From the NCBI GenBank assembly GCA_030844895.1, contig CM061229.1:105212975-105276974 (forward strand): a stretch of DNA of 64,000 bases, read 5' to 3'. The stretch is from Ambrosia x helenae. Its lineage: Eukaryota; Streptophyta; Magnoliopsida; Asterales; Asteraceae. Both the position numbers and the translations under genes were made by a program. Below the pieces are notes generated by a model. It saw only the letters and a list, made by a program, of their open reading frames with translations, ran no database searches and had not been told where the DNA came from. Below are positions 42,880 to 55,518 of the stretch, in pieces (the first letter of the stretch is position 1; each line of letters opens with the position of its first letter).

Positions 42880-45504
42880 TCAACCTGTTCGGGGGGGGTC
42901 TTGCGTGTATAATGCGACTGGATCTTCTTCAGTTGCTTGAGGAGCTTGAGTTGATTCTGTTGTAGTTCCTTCAGGATCAGCTACTGGTGCAGGTTCTTCA
43001 GTATGTGCCTCTGAAGCAGTCTCGACTTCAGGTTGAGTAGTTTCTGCACTAGCAGCAGCAGCAGCAGCCTTCTCTCTATCCTCCTTTTCTTTATCTGCTG
43101 CATTGATCCTGTCGATTATTTCAAGCAGCTCTCGTTTCAGATGCATGGCTCTATCCACAGCCCTCCTAAACAGCACAGCTTCTTCAAACAACGTGTTCCC
43201 GGCACCCACATTGATCTGATTTGCAAACAGCATATTCAGATCTGACAAGTTGAGTGCAAACACGTCCACTGGATCCAAAATCCTTAACGCCTCTGAATCG
43301 TCCTGCAGCTTAATGACAGCTTCACCAGTGTTGCTGTCGTAAAACCATTTCTTGAAATTCCTCAGCATTACTGGAAGCTCAGATCTAATAGGGACTCGAG
43401 TGACGACCTGTGGAGGGTCGATCACATATGTTATCATCCCACGACCGGTTGCTGGATCGATTCTTTTCTTCGAGATTCTCCTTCTTGGTTTCTGCGGCTT
43501 TAGGATTTGGAAATCTGTGTCGCATTCTTTCTTGATGAACCTCTCGACCATGCCACCTGGGAGTCGAGGGAGCGATTGATGAAAGGGCCCTGCTAAGCTC
43601 CCGATATCCCATCGGGGGAGAGATTTCAGCTCCTTTTGACCTTTGAAGTATTGTATCACTCCCCCTCTCCTTTTCACAGCAAATAATCTCTTTTCCTCAT
43701 CATATTTCCAGGAGATGATCTTCTCCTGGTGAGCAGACTTTGTGTGATGGATATTCTGATGTAGAGCTGGAATGGTGATGGGCTTTCGAGGAAACCAAGT
43801 GGATCTTTCGGGATCCAACTTGTGCCCATCAGATGTCTCATAAACCACTTCTTCGTCCATTCCCATGTCCACAATCTCTCTGGCATCTCGTCTTCGCTTA
43901 CTTCATCAACCTCACTTTCCTCGGCGATCCTTTCTTTCTCTTTTTCCTTCTCCAAAAACTTTCCAAAATCGAAAGTTTCATCAAACGTAACGCTGGGTGC
44001 ATCTGTTAGTTCCTTCTTAAATCTTGGAACATCTCAAACATCTGCATTTGAACTTCATTCTGGAACTTGATGATGTATCTTTGATCTTTAATGACTTTTT
44101 CCATGTTCCTATTCTTGTGTTTGAGCTTTTTCACTTTCTTTCTGAGCTCCTGGTTGTTGTGCACGTCGCTCTTTAACGGCAGATCTCCCTAGCAGCAGTT
44201 TTACCGACCTCTTTGACAAGTTTCTCATAAAGTTCCTGATGCACCGGTTTGCGACGAGGTGCAGCAGGAGCTGATGAGGATGGTTCGGCTGATCTCTGGG
44301 CTGGAGCTTTAGGAGCAGGAGCAGCAGTAGTGGAAGGCCCTGGTTGATTCGGTTGTTCAGGCCCAAACATGTGTTCTAAGACCGCTTCTCCCTCAATATC
44401 TTCCTGAGTCACTACATGGGGAATCTCAGATTCAGGCAGCTGTTCTCTTCTTCTTTTTCTTGCAGCCCTTTCATACTCAGCAACTTGTTGTAAAGCTGCA
44501 GCAGTTTCAAGTTGCTCAGTTGTCAGAGTGTCTCTCCCTCTTGCAACAAACCTGCTGGTCTTTTCTTCTTGCTAGGTTTTGATGGAGCTGTTCAGTCGCC
44601 ACTCTTTTGCCCCTTGATTTTTCTAGGGCAATCTCTTCAGCCGTCGCTGGGCTGCAGGAGTGGGTTCAGATGATCCAGGAGCAGGGGCAGCTCTGGATTG
44701 TGGTCTGGGTCCTGCAGCATCTGATCTTCTCTTCTTGATTTTGTTGTACAGTTCCATAACAACAGGATATCGCTGGGCCGCATACATGTTTTCCAGCATT
44801 GGTTCCCAGTCCGGTGTGTTGCACTCTGTGAAGAATCGCGCCCCTCTGGTGAATATGTATTCGTCACCGACAGGCAGACCCTCATGTTGAGTGTTTATCA
44901 TCATCTGGACAAACCTCAGATACATAGCCCACTTCCCTGAACCAGCATCTGCATTCTTTACCATATAGTCAAAGATCATGCCTGACAGATTGAACGCTTC
45001 GTCCTTGCAGATCTTTTTCATAGCTGTCCTCCATTCAGCACTCAGCGCATTGTATCCTCCCTTTCTGTGACATAGAGACATTAAGAATACATGACTGATA
45101 AGTCTCCAGTCTCTTGTAAGCTGACTCTTCTTTACATCGCCTCTCTTGTCAAATTCACCCTTGTAGCCGAAGTCCTGAATTGTTGGTGAATATCAGCTTT
45201 AGACATGAATCTGAAAGTTCTAGGTTGATCTTGCAGCCTTAGCACATTTCGAACTGTGTCCTCAGTAATGATCACAAGCTTGTTTCCGACAGTTGCGTTG
45301 ATACGCTTGACCCTTGATACTGTTTCGACTCTAGCTGATCTCCAAAAGTCTTCAATGTGGGAGACGTAAACTGGTTCAGCTTCTGCACAGCAAATCCACT
45401 TTACTGCGTCTTATCCAAGCCACTACATCTCTAAAATTGACATCCTCAGTATCGAGATTCATTGGTTGGTTGTGCATGCCTCTAGGATCCCAGTCAAGTG
45501 CCAT
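42880..45504 (-). pseudogene. Decayed third ORF (ORF3) of element 2
   Basis: ATG at 45504 opens MALDWDPRGMHNQ. After a frameshift the domain seen in elements 1 and 3 appears (YVSHIEDFW near 45348-45375, then IITEDTVRNVL). 45081-44623 continues it (GGYNALS, FNLSGMIFDYMV, YLRFVQMM) into an Ala/Pro/Ser-rich middle (44620-44170). The last ORF, 43872-42880, is 330 residues and ends in a Glu/Ala/Thr-rich tail. Its block KIISWKYDEEKRL resembles the KILKWK block near the C terminus of element 1. At least four frameshifts break it. No membrane segment is visible. Function unknown. Confidence 0.75.
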
Positions 45505-47432
45505 CTGTTTAACCAAGAGCACGAAAAGCCAATTAGATCTCCGATAACTGACTTTAGACTTAAACTTAGACGGACAACGAACTTAGACTTAGATTTTATT
45601 TATAATTTTTTTTTTAGGTTTTAAATTTTAACGGTCATTGGATTAAGATTTGATGGATCGGTGTCATCGGTCAATGGTACATTTGAATTTCATTGTTAGA
45701 TCATTAAGGTCCTTTTAAGTTCGCAGTCCGTTCAAGTGTCTTAATAGTCAATATGAGAGTTATGTTTTGTTTTTAGAGTCCAAGTGTGCAAGAATATCAA
45801 GTAACAGTCCAAGCAGTCAATCAATATCATGTGCTCAGTCAAGTGCGCACATACTTGACTGAGCACTTGGTTAGTACGCAGTCTAAGTCAAGTGCGCACA
45901 TAACAGCCCAAAACAAGTTCGCAGTCCAAGTCAACCGGGCAGGTAACATCTTAGGTAACCAGTCAGGTCTGCGTACTAGGCAAGTACGCAGACACTTGAA
46001 CCTTCGTTCAAGATTTAAAGTTCACACAGATAAGTACGCAACATATTAGGGTTCTTGAGCACTTGTATGACTATGAGACAAGTGCGCAGTCTCTATGAGA
46101 CAAGTGCGCACTTGTTCATTTATCAAGTGCGCAGATCTTCAAACATTCAAAGAACCCATAATAGCTGGAAAATCCAACAGATGCATCAAGAACATCCATT
46201 CATACCCTGTAATCACAATCAAAGACCCATTAATAATATGTAATCTACCTTAATCAGTAGATACGAATCAACAGACAAAGAAACGAGGTATGATTTGGGT
46301 GATTAGTGTGTGATTTGGTGTGATTAAGTTGTGTTGATGATGATGATGAACACTGATGAACGTTGATGATGATGATGAACAGGTATTTGGGTGATTAGGG
46401 TTTGTAAAGAAATTTAAGGATGATAAAACATTTGACCATTGTTGACCCGGTAATATATATACATCAGCTAATGGGCCTGCGCACTTGAGTTAAGTGCGCA
46501 GGGCCCAATAAGTACGCAGAGTCCAAAACTTTGGCCCAAAAAGTGAATTTAAGGCCCAAATCCATTAGATAAGGGGGTTTTACCAATCTTACATTCTGCA
46601 TTCAAGATCATACTAACCATACCTGCCAGAACCCGTTTCAACTTCCCTTTGGATAGCTGCAGCCTAAGAACAATTGTCGGTATGCTTGTCCACTTAAATC
46701 CATGCCTTTTCTCTTTCAACATGTGTTGGCGATGCTGTTTATCATGTTTTTCGGTAATTTTGACGAAAATTTTATGGACCCCACAGTGTGCTAGGTATTG
46801 GCCTACCGATCCTCAAGGTTTTTATTGAAATATAATGATGAGAGCTTCTGGTCTATGTTACCATAAGCAGAGAAGATCATTATCTTGATCAGATGATGAG
46901 AGCTTCAGGTCTATGTTCCCATAAGCAGAGAAGATGATCATCTGATCGTTTGATGAGCTATCTATATATGTTTGCACTCACAACATTGCGTGTCTTTTTG
47001 CTGCTCAGTTTTTCAAAAAAAATTTTGTTTTTCTTAGCCCCGCATTGGTAGCTTGCACTCTTAGGTGTCTTTTGATTTACCTATGCACAAAATTTTCTGT
47101 GTCTTTTAATTTCTCAACCTATGTATGACCGACTCAGCTTGTGCAGACCTAAAGCACAGTGGGAATCCAGCTTTCCGTGTAGATCTTCATTGTTAATCAC
47201 CTATGGCAGTTTACTTGATTCCAGGCTGAATCTACCGACACATCGTTGCTTGAGCCACAACATCCTCTGGGTCCTATTCACATGCTGACGAGATATGATT
47301 AGTTCCTATCATTTCCTGAATTAATTTTGCATTAAGAATTGACCGTTTACTTTCTCCACCAAAAATCTTGTTTTAAAAGAAAAGAAGATTTTTTCTATAA
47401 AATATACAATTTTTTTTATTCAAAATTTATCA
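45505..47432 (-). promoter_or_regulatory. Spacer upstream of ORF3 in element 2, with LTR-like promoter block
   Basis: At 46451-46506 the plus strand reads a TATATATA box, then CAGCTAATGGGCCTGCGCA, CTTGAGTTAAGTGCGCAGGGCCC. The LTR (42615-42668) has the same order with very few differences. About ten more AAGTGCGCA or AAGTACGCA words lie at 45830-46135. A direct repeat (GATGAGAGCTTC, GGTCTATGTT, CATAAGCAGAGAAGAT) lies at 46842-46940. The rest has no ORF I support. Confidence 0.55.
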
Positions 47433-47532
47433 NNNNNNNNNNNNNNNNNNNNNNNNNNNNNNNNNNNNNNNNNNNNNNNNNNNNNNNNNNNNNNNNNNNN
47501 NNNNNNNNNNNNNNNNNNNNNNNNNNNNNNNN
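47433..47532. other. Assembly gap (100 N)
   Basis: A run of exactly 100 N, a usual placeholder for a gap of unknown size. It separates elements 2 and 3. Confidence 0.99.
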
Positions 47533-49465
47533 TATGAAATCGATAGAAATTACCTTGAGCTTCAGGTTTAGGTCGGTTCTCATCCATTTCCTTCAACTTC
47601 TTTAGATAATTCTTCAACTCATCAGACTGTTAGAAGAATCTTTCTTTCATTACCAACACCTTCTCAACAAACTCTTCGCTTCTTTTCTTTGCTTTCTGTT
47701 TTCTCGCTGACTTATTTGGTATCTCAGTGAGTCAGGAAATACTTCATTCTCATCTTCTTTTATGAAATACTGGGGAAACTCCTCATGAGTAATATCTTCT
47801 ACTTCAACTTCATTGTTTTCTGGAGTATGCACATCATCTGAATGACTTCCACATATCCTTTTCAGGAATATCAGGATCGATTCATCCATCATAAACTCCT
47901 CAAACGTCTCTTTCTACCTCTGTGCGAGACCATCTAAAATTTCTTTCGCCACAGATGCAGATAGTTCCCCTTCTTCAAGATCTGGATCTTCATTATTCAA
48001 GCTCATATCTCAATGTCATCAGTCGGGAATATTTCAGCGAAGCATCCTGTGAACTCAATGGTCCAGCTCTCTTGTACAACATATTCTTGGTATATCTGTT
48101 TAGCATCATCAGACAGAGATCTCACCTTTTCGTTCCAGAAAATACTTTCATCCAGAATCTACATTCCCACTTCTTCTTGGAACTCGATTCTCCAGTATCT
48201 TTCTTCTTCTGTGAGGTGTCTCTTCTCATAACTATACTTAGATATCATCTCCTCCATCATGATCACTTCCACTGCTAAACTCATCACCTTCTTTTCTCTA
48301 GTACCTTCAGCATCATCATCATCATCATTGTTTGTCATCATCATCATTGTCATCACTTTTATCCGATCCATCATCATCATTATCATCATCATCTTCTTTT
48401 CTCAGAATCAGATTCCTCATAATCTACTTTCTGTTCATTATCTTCTCTTCATCTTCTTCACCCTCTTTCAACTGGGGTGCTCTGTTATAAAGCTCTCAAT
48501 CAATCTAACCTAAAAGCGTTTGTTTTCCTTCTTAAGTTCTTTGTTGTCAGCTTAATCAGTTTGATCTTGTTCTTGTTTCTATCACATCTTCTTTCAAGCT
48601 TCTCATTCTTAGCTTCTAACATCTGAATCTTTTCATTTATCTCATCCTGATTCGATTTCGAAGCAACTACAATCTGAGCATCTTCTCCTCATTCTGCTTG
48701 AACTTTGTAATCTCAGCTTGTTGAGCAACCAACATCTTCATCATGTCCTCCATCTTCTTATTAACCTGTTTCATAACATCATCATCAACATCATTTTCTT
48801 TGACTTTGATCTGGAGGGCTCAACTTCAACACTTTCTCCTTTTGAGGCTTTCTAAACAAATCGGCACTTTATCCATATCGATATTGAACTGATCGACTTG
48901 GTAAAGTCTCTGCCTCTTCCCTTTCTTCTGCTTCTTAGCAACTGGTGAAGATAACTTGGATGGTGTCCAGCATCAGGTAATCTCTTTCCTTTCACAACTG
49001 AGCCAATTCTTTCTCTCTCAGATCTTTCACACTTGACTTCTTTGCATAGTCTTTTTGTTTCTTTGTCTTCTTAGGCAAATTCACAACTACAGTTTCTCCA
49101 ACACTCAACTCAGCTAGGTCAACACCTAAACCTTCATCTTCAACCGATTTCTTTCTCTCTCTCAGACATCTTCTATCGACTGATTCAAGGATTCAGACTC
49201 ACCAACCATATGGCCTTACGTTTGGTGGTCCTCACGTTCTCGTCATCAGAATCCACTGCTCATCAACCTCAGTCTCTCTGAATCTACAGACTCTTCATCC
49301 ACCAAACCGATCCTTTCTTCGCCGTCGATTTCTTTCTAGCAGCCTGTTGCTTGTGCTTCCCTGATCTATAGCCTTTCCCTTGCCCTTCCTTTTGGCTCCA
49401 GGATTGACTACTTGACGCTTCCGCTTAGTGCTTGAATCAGCATACACTAAGGGATCATCATTATC
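47533..49465 (-). pseudogene. Degenerate middle and C-terminal part of ORF3, element 3
   Basis: Short minus-strand frames continue after the stop at 49466, for example SPVAKKQKKGKRQRLYQV near 48960-48900 and an Asp/Glu/Met-rich stretch at 48392-48159. Many frameshifts. The composition matches the low-complexity middle of the ORF3 of element 1, and I infer it is the same gene. Confidence 0.5.
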
Positions 49466-50392
49466 TTAGTCACTCTCATCATGTCTTGCTTTGTTCTTGC
49501 CAGGATCAGTGTAATCCGGACGAGCCAAAGCTCCAAACAATCTCCTGTTAGGTGGCTTCTCATTATCAGCTACACCTTTGTAACCTTTCATCCTCATCAA
49601 GGTTCTAATATTCATGTGATCTTGACCTAGGATCATAGTTGGATCCTTTTTCAACATTGGATACTTGTGATCAAAGATCATCATTAGAAACCTCGGATAC
49701 AACATGAACTTCTTAAACTTTATACCCTTCAGCATCTCCAGCATGTGGTCAAGGATCATCCCAGAAACATTAAATGGTTTGTTTAGTGTTAACGCAACCA
49801 TTAATGAACTCAAACTCCTTCTCATCACGTCATAACCACCACTAACACATCCAAAGACATGAATCAGAACATGTGCAAAGTACTTGTACTGCACTCCCAG
49901 CTTCCCTTTATACATCGATCCGTCAGTGATTGGACCTTTGTATTTCATCCTTAAGAAGCACGCCTTCTGTTCAGTCCACGACAATTCCCTGGGATCTTCT
50001 CTATCTTCGAACTTAATCTGTAAAGCTTCCCGAATGTCGGCTTCAGTCAAGAACATATCTATCTCCTGAATCTTGCTCTTGATGATCGTCTGATTCTCCC
50101 AGTAATCATACTTTGCATTCTGGTAAAAATCTTCTATTATGTCTTTGTAAATGATGGTTGGTGTGGCTAGAGCATGTACAATCCTGCTCCTCTTCAGAAA
50201 ATCAATAATCCCTGTAAACTCCGTGTTCTTCTCAACGTCTCCAAGATACGCGCAACAGTTGTGCGATCGTTCAAAAGGCCAACTGCTCGGAGTAGATGTT
50301 TCAGCTACGGGGACTGGATCTTGAACTGTGATCTCTGCTGGAGTCTCAACATTCACTGCTGGAGTTTCAATATTCTCTGGTTGTTCAGCCAT
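49466..50392 (-). pseudogene. Third ORF (ORF3) of element 3, N-terminal part
   Basis: The ATG at 50392 gives MAEQPENIETP; the open frame extends upstream to 50596 but that part is spacer. After an acidic Pro/Thr start, residues about 60-260 form the domain shared with elements 1 and 2: IYKDIIEDFYQNA, then IQEIDMFLTEADI, YKYFAHVLIH, PFNVSGMILDHML and MLYPRFLMMIF. The frame ends at residue 308 (RHDESD), far short of the 1300 residues of element 1, and continues only as broken pieces. There is no signal peptide or clear membrane span. Function unknown. Confidence 0.78.
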
Positions 50393-50596
50393 CTGCACAT
50401 GAAAATCAATAAAACGCGTCAAAAACACAAAAACGACAAAAATATAAAAATTTTGGTCAAAGACATCTGCACATTCGCCCATTTTGAAACTGGCCGAATG
50501 TGGGAATAACTGGTCGAATGTGAAATTGTATGGACGAAAGTGAATATGATCTTGATAAAAAGTCACATTCGTCCGTTTTATTATACATTCGCCCAA

Positions 50597-52814
50597 CTCA
50601 TTTCACTTTCGGCCGTTTTATAACACCCGAATGTGAAAAATTTATCCCCAAAATTTAAAATTTTGCCATTTTTAGATTTAACCTGCAATTTTGATCCTAA
50701 AACGAACTAACATGTCCGAATAACATTCGTCTATTTCCAATTTTATCAATTAATCATTTTACATAGGTTTTCAAGTGGAATTAGGGTTCTATGTGTTCAA
50801 TCGATCAAGACTATCATCTAAACATGTTTTTATCCTAATTCCATCCATATTCTCCCCCTAAAACCTATGTTAAATGATCGACAATCAAAGACAATCATCA
50901 ACAATCATCAAAATCATTAGAACAGAAACCCTAGGTCCCGTTCGTTAAACAAGCAATTCTGATCTGTTTTCATGTCCAATACCTGTAAAATTAGGGTTAA
51001 AATGATGAGCAGTGATCAGGGAACAAATCAAGGAAACTTAAAATGCACGAGCAACAAGGTCTGGTTATGATGCAATTTTTGAAAAAATTTGTGAATGAAG
51101 GGTTCGAAGTGAAAGAGACATATATAAAGGGTTCCACGTTCGACCGGTTGAAGTGGACGAATGTGGGTTAAATCCACATTCGCCCCAATTTAATGACACG
51201 AATGTAGATACAGGCCACTTCGCCCCTTTTTAAGACCCGAAGGTGAAACCTGACACCCGAAGTGGAATTTTCACTCGAAAGTGTAAATATCCACCTTCGC
51301 CCAAAACAAAAACGGCCGAATGAGATGATTTTTCCACATTCGACCCAATTAAGGGGCGAATGTGAAATGGAAAAATATGAAAATTTCGCCAAATCACGAA
51401 TTCGAATCCCGTTCAACATTTTTCAATCCGTTAAACTTCCAAACTCAAATTTTCACTTTTGAATGTTACAAAGTCCAGATGGAGTTATCAAATCTCAGAA
51501 ATTGACCATCAAGCATCCCCGGATATCAAAAATAAAACAGAAATGCAAATCTTTTGGATTTTCTGAAATTTTGATTAAAACACACCTAAAATCTTTTTGG
51601 ATTTTGTAAATTTTTGACAATAAAAGTAAAATGCGACAAAGTAAAATGCATTAAAGTAAATGAAAACAGTAAACATTTTGTGATTTCCGGTAAGAGGATC
51701 ATATCAGTTTTCTGAGAAATCTGAACACAGCGTTGATCTATTTTAATATTATCATTAGAAAACAATATGTGACACGGCAATTGCTGATATTGTTGTCCAC
51801 ATAAAGCTCACATGCAGACAATTACGCAATGCTTTAAAATGATACGAATTAGATGTATTAGACTAACACATTGTGGTTCCCACACACACGACATACTCCC
51901 GTATCAAGAATAATTTGCACAAAGACTCATTGTAAAGCGTGATTATGCTTTCGTCGTCTGTAATTGTACAAGATATAATGCATAGAGGTATACAGGTCAG
52001 CAAATTAATGCAGCAAAGTAACATATGCACCATACCAGGTTGAGGACTGATATTAATCATGATTGCATCAATGATCAATACGATATTATAGATAATCTTT
52101 GATCATCATATAACATGGAAAGTTCCTCAATTCGGTAACTTTAGGTTTTGGCATAAAGCTCTTTTATAAAGACACCGTGTCTGATCTAGGTCCGTATGAC
52201 TTACAGCAGAAGATCAGAAAGGCTATCCCCAGACAACTAATAACATAACGACCCTAAACCTCCAAGTTTTGTACAAACACCCTATCAAACGAAATTACGA
52301 TACTAAGACCATATGCCCATGAGGTGTTCATCCACAAACGCGTAGTTTGTTATGTTTGTATCACTAATGCACGCAATATATAGTCTACGAAGCCTATCAG
52401 CATATCACACGTAATCAACATACGTCGCATTAAACTATACAATTCTTTAGCCTGTGTCAGATCCCCACTGATGTACTATCATTTCCTCTCTTTATCCAGG
52501 AAATCATTTTGGGTTTTTCTAATTTTTAGGTATTTTTAAAATTTTTCAATGTTTTTGGTTTTTCTGATAAAATGACTCCCCCTAAAATAAAGAACATATT
52601 TTTGGGTTTTTAATTTTTCTAAAAAAAAATTTGAAAGAAACAATCCACTTGAAAGCATCAACTTCTTTGAGGATTAAACAACCCCCTCGAAAGCATCAAC
52701 TTCTTTGAGGATTATGATAGTAAAGAGAAATTCCCAATTAGCAAAGAGAAATTCCCAATTAGCAAAAATTAAAAACTAAAACTAAAAACTAAAAATGATA
52801 AACCGAGGAGCCGA
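50597..52814 (-). promoter_or_regulatory. Pol-to-ORF3 spacer of element 3 with LTR-like promoter
   Basis: Words TTCGCCC, TTCGTCC, TTCGACC and CGAATGTG are dense at 50470-50635 and 51135-51365. At 51119-51166 a TATATAAAGG box is followed (plus strand) by TTCGACCGGTTGAAGTGGACGAATG. The LTR at 61236-61283 has TATATAGG followed by TTCGCCCCTTTCAGATGGTCGAATG. The part nearest pol (52480-52800) has a purine-rich stretch and two short tandem duplications. Confidence 0.55.
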
Positions 52815-53452
52815 TTAGTCCTGTTTTTCCTTTATATTGTTTACTTTCAAAAGATATTCAAAGCGGGATCTGTCAAAAGCTTTGTAAACAAATCTGCACG
52901 TTGGTAGTCAGTATGGATTTTGACCATGTCAATCAACTCCTTAGCATAACAATCACGGATAAAATGATATTTAATCCGGATATGTTTAGCTTTAGAATGA
53001 TTTTCAGTATTTTTAGTTAATGCAATTGCGGATTCGTTGTCACAGTGTATAGGGGTTTTAAGAAACTGCAAACCGTAATCGACCATCTGTTGTTGGATCC
53101 AGAGCACTTGTGAACAGCAACTCGAGGCTGAAATGTACTCGGCTTCACATGTAGACAGAGCGACGGAAGTCTGTTTCTTGCATTGCCAGGTAATTAACCT
53201 GCTCCCTAAAAACTGGCAACCGGCTGTTGTTGATTTGCTGTCTTTGTCACAGCCGCCCCAATCTGCATCACTAAAAGCAATAAAATCAAAATCATCATCA
53301 TTAGGGTACCAAAGTCCTTTTGATGGACATCCCTTCAGATATCGAAGGATACGCTTGACCGCCGTCAGATGACTTTGTTTCGGCTTCGATTGGTAGCGAG
53401 CACAGAGACACGTTGCATACATAATATCTGGTCGAGACGCTGTCAAATACAT
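52815..53452 (-). pseudogene. pol: Pol RNase H region, element 3
   Basis: Copia-type RNase H with FSDADWGG, STCEAEY and KHIRIKYHF. The continuous frame stops at 52847. A one-base shift near 52862 would give the family end and a TAA at 52815-52817, which I take as the original end of pol. A break near 53460-53490 separates it from the reverse transcriptase. Confidence 0.85.
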
Positions 53453-53490
53453 CAGAGATCCGATGATTGCTCTGTATGTAAATGGGTCTG

Positions 53491-54353
53491 TCAGCTCCCC
53501 CTTAGCGTCGACTCAATCCCGTGATTGGGTTGAATCGGGGTATCCATCGGCTTAGAGTCCTCCATCTGGAATCGGCTCAAGATGTCGGCTACATATTTAG
53601 TCTGGTGAATGAAGATCCCGTCGGGTCTTTGATCTACCTGTAAACCGAGGAAAAACTGCATTTCTCCCATAGCGCTCATTTCGAACTTCTCCTGCATAAC
53701 AGTTTCAAATTCCCTGCACAAGAGTTCGTTAGTTGAACCAAATATAATATCATCAACATAAATCTGTACTAGAAGCAAGTCATCTCCCGTCTTCTTCGTA
53801 AAGAGGGTGCAATCGACGAGGCCGCGCTTGAATCCTTTGGAGATGAGGTATGTACTTAGCTCCTCGTACCACTGTCTTGGAGCCTGGTGCAAACCATATA
53901 AAGCTTTGTTCAGCACATAGACCTTATCCCGGTGAATTGGGTCCTCAAAGCCTGGTGGTTGCCCGACATAAACCTCCTCCTTGACTTTACCGTACAAAAA
54001 TGCGCTCTTGACGTCCATTTGATAGACTTTGAATTTCTTATACGAAGCAAACGCTAGGAACATCCGAATAGCTTCCATTCGTGCTACCGGTGCATAGATT
54101 TCGTTGTAATCAATTCCTTCAATCTGATGGAAACCCTGCACAACCAATCTGGCTTTGTTCCTTACAATAACTCCACAATCATCCTTTTTGCACTTAAACA
54201 CCCACTTAGTGCAATCTTCTTTCTTCCCGGCGGCAAATCTGTGATCGTCCAAACTCCCAATTTCTGGAATTGCAATAACTCCTCCTGCATTGCCTCAACC
54301 CAGGCATCTTCTTGCAAAGCGTCTTTGTATGTCCTTGGCTCTACCTGCGACAC
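53491..54353 (-). pseudogene. pol: Pol reverse transcriptase, element 3
   Basis: From 54353 the start of RVT_2 reads EAMQEELLQFQKLGVW. A frameshift near 54250 leads to KWVFKCKKDD, KARLVVQGF, YQMDVKSAFLYG and the YVDDIIFGST active site (about 53750). The frame ends at 53491 in place of the usual link to RNase H. Sirevirus-type wording, like element 1. Inactive because of frameshifts. Confidence 0.88.
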
Positions 54354-54774
54354 ATAACATGCAAACGACCAATCATTTGGCTACCAGATTTCTGAATTTT
54401 GGCATACAATGCTAAAGCACCAAAAACTCTCTGGCGAATTCACGCTTTTAAGCTGCCCTCTGGTCATCACTCCACTACCAGGATCACCGATTACTTGCTC
54501 CAGCGGATGAATACGATGAATCCGAGATTCCGGATTAACAGGTACAATCACTCCCGTCTGAGCAGTCAAGTTCTCTACAGCATCCTGATCATGACCCGTG
54601 TTAGACGATGAAGCAACGTCTTGATTTGGAGTTGGGTTCACAGTTTGCTCTTCTAAGTCTTCTGCATTTTCAAGAACAGCTTCTTCAAATTGTTCATCTT
54701 CAGATTCTGAAGTGTCTAATGAAGTTGAAGCTTCTTGAAACAACTCTTCTTCTTGTGTAGGAACACTGGTATCA

Positions 54775-55518
54775 TTAGAAGCTGGTGGGGGGTTTACGGT
54801 GATTGGACGCATCAATGGTGAAGTTGCCGCGGTTTTCACACTCGTAAAGTAATCTGATAACAGCTTCTTCAACCAGGCTATCTAGGTTGAATGATTCAAA
54901 GAAATCTTTGTAATCAAACATCCAATCAGGGCTCGTGCCTTGCAAATTTTGTGTGTAACGTTGAACTTCCACGTTTGCCCAATCCTCCACTTGACGAGTT
55001 CTCTTGTTGAATACCCGTTTGAGCGGGGTTGCATATCCAACAAAATATCCCTCTTCAGCTTTAGGACTAAACTTCTCACTTGGATTCAACATCGTACATG
55101 GCGCCCCAAATGGTTCTAGATACTCTAAATTGGGCTTTCGTCGGTGTAACAGCTCATAAGATGTTTTTCCAAACTTCTTCACTGTCAAAACCTGATTTAA
55201 TGTATAGTTTGCTGCATAAATCGCCTCATTCCAGAACATTACTGGAAGATTTGAGTCAGCGAGCATTGTTCTTGCAGCCTCAATCAGAGTCCTATTCTTT
55301 CTTTCAGCAACACCGTTCTGTTGCGGGGTATACGGAGCTGAATATTCATGATGTATCCCTTTGCTTTCACAAAGTTCATCCATCTTTGCATTTTTAAACT
55401 CCGTCCCGTTGTCACTCCTGATCCTTTGATCTTCAAATTGTAGATATTCTCTAGCCGAGTGAACAGAATTTGTAAGTTGGTAAAAGTGTCGCTTTTGTTC
55501 TTCAAACACATCACCCAT
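54775..55518 (-). pseudogene. pol: Pol integrase core, second half, element 3
   Basis: RSDNGTEF supplies the second catalytic Asp and NGVAERKNRTL the Glu. The C-terminal region continues (EPFGAPCTM, GYFVGYA) and then loses frame. 54872-54381 is the acidic linker to the reverse transcriptase (MTRGQLK), in another frame. Confidence 0.85.

Larger units (their letters stand above)
42319..47432 (-). mobile_element. Sirevirus-like element 2, 3' part (truncated at gap)
   Basis: On the minus strand: spacer (47432-45505), decayed third ORF (45504-42880), polypurine tract and 3' LTR (42807-42319). No gag or pol is present before the assembly gap. It shares architecture with element 1 but has its own AAGTGCGCA words. 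Confidence 0.7.

Noticed and set aside
42880..50392. Third ORFs as retroviral-type envelope genes
   Set aside because: No signal peptide, furin-like site or membrane anchor visible in any of the three copies.
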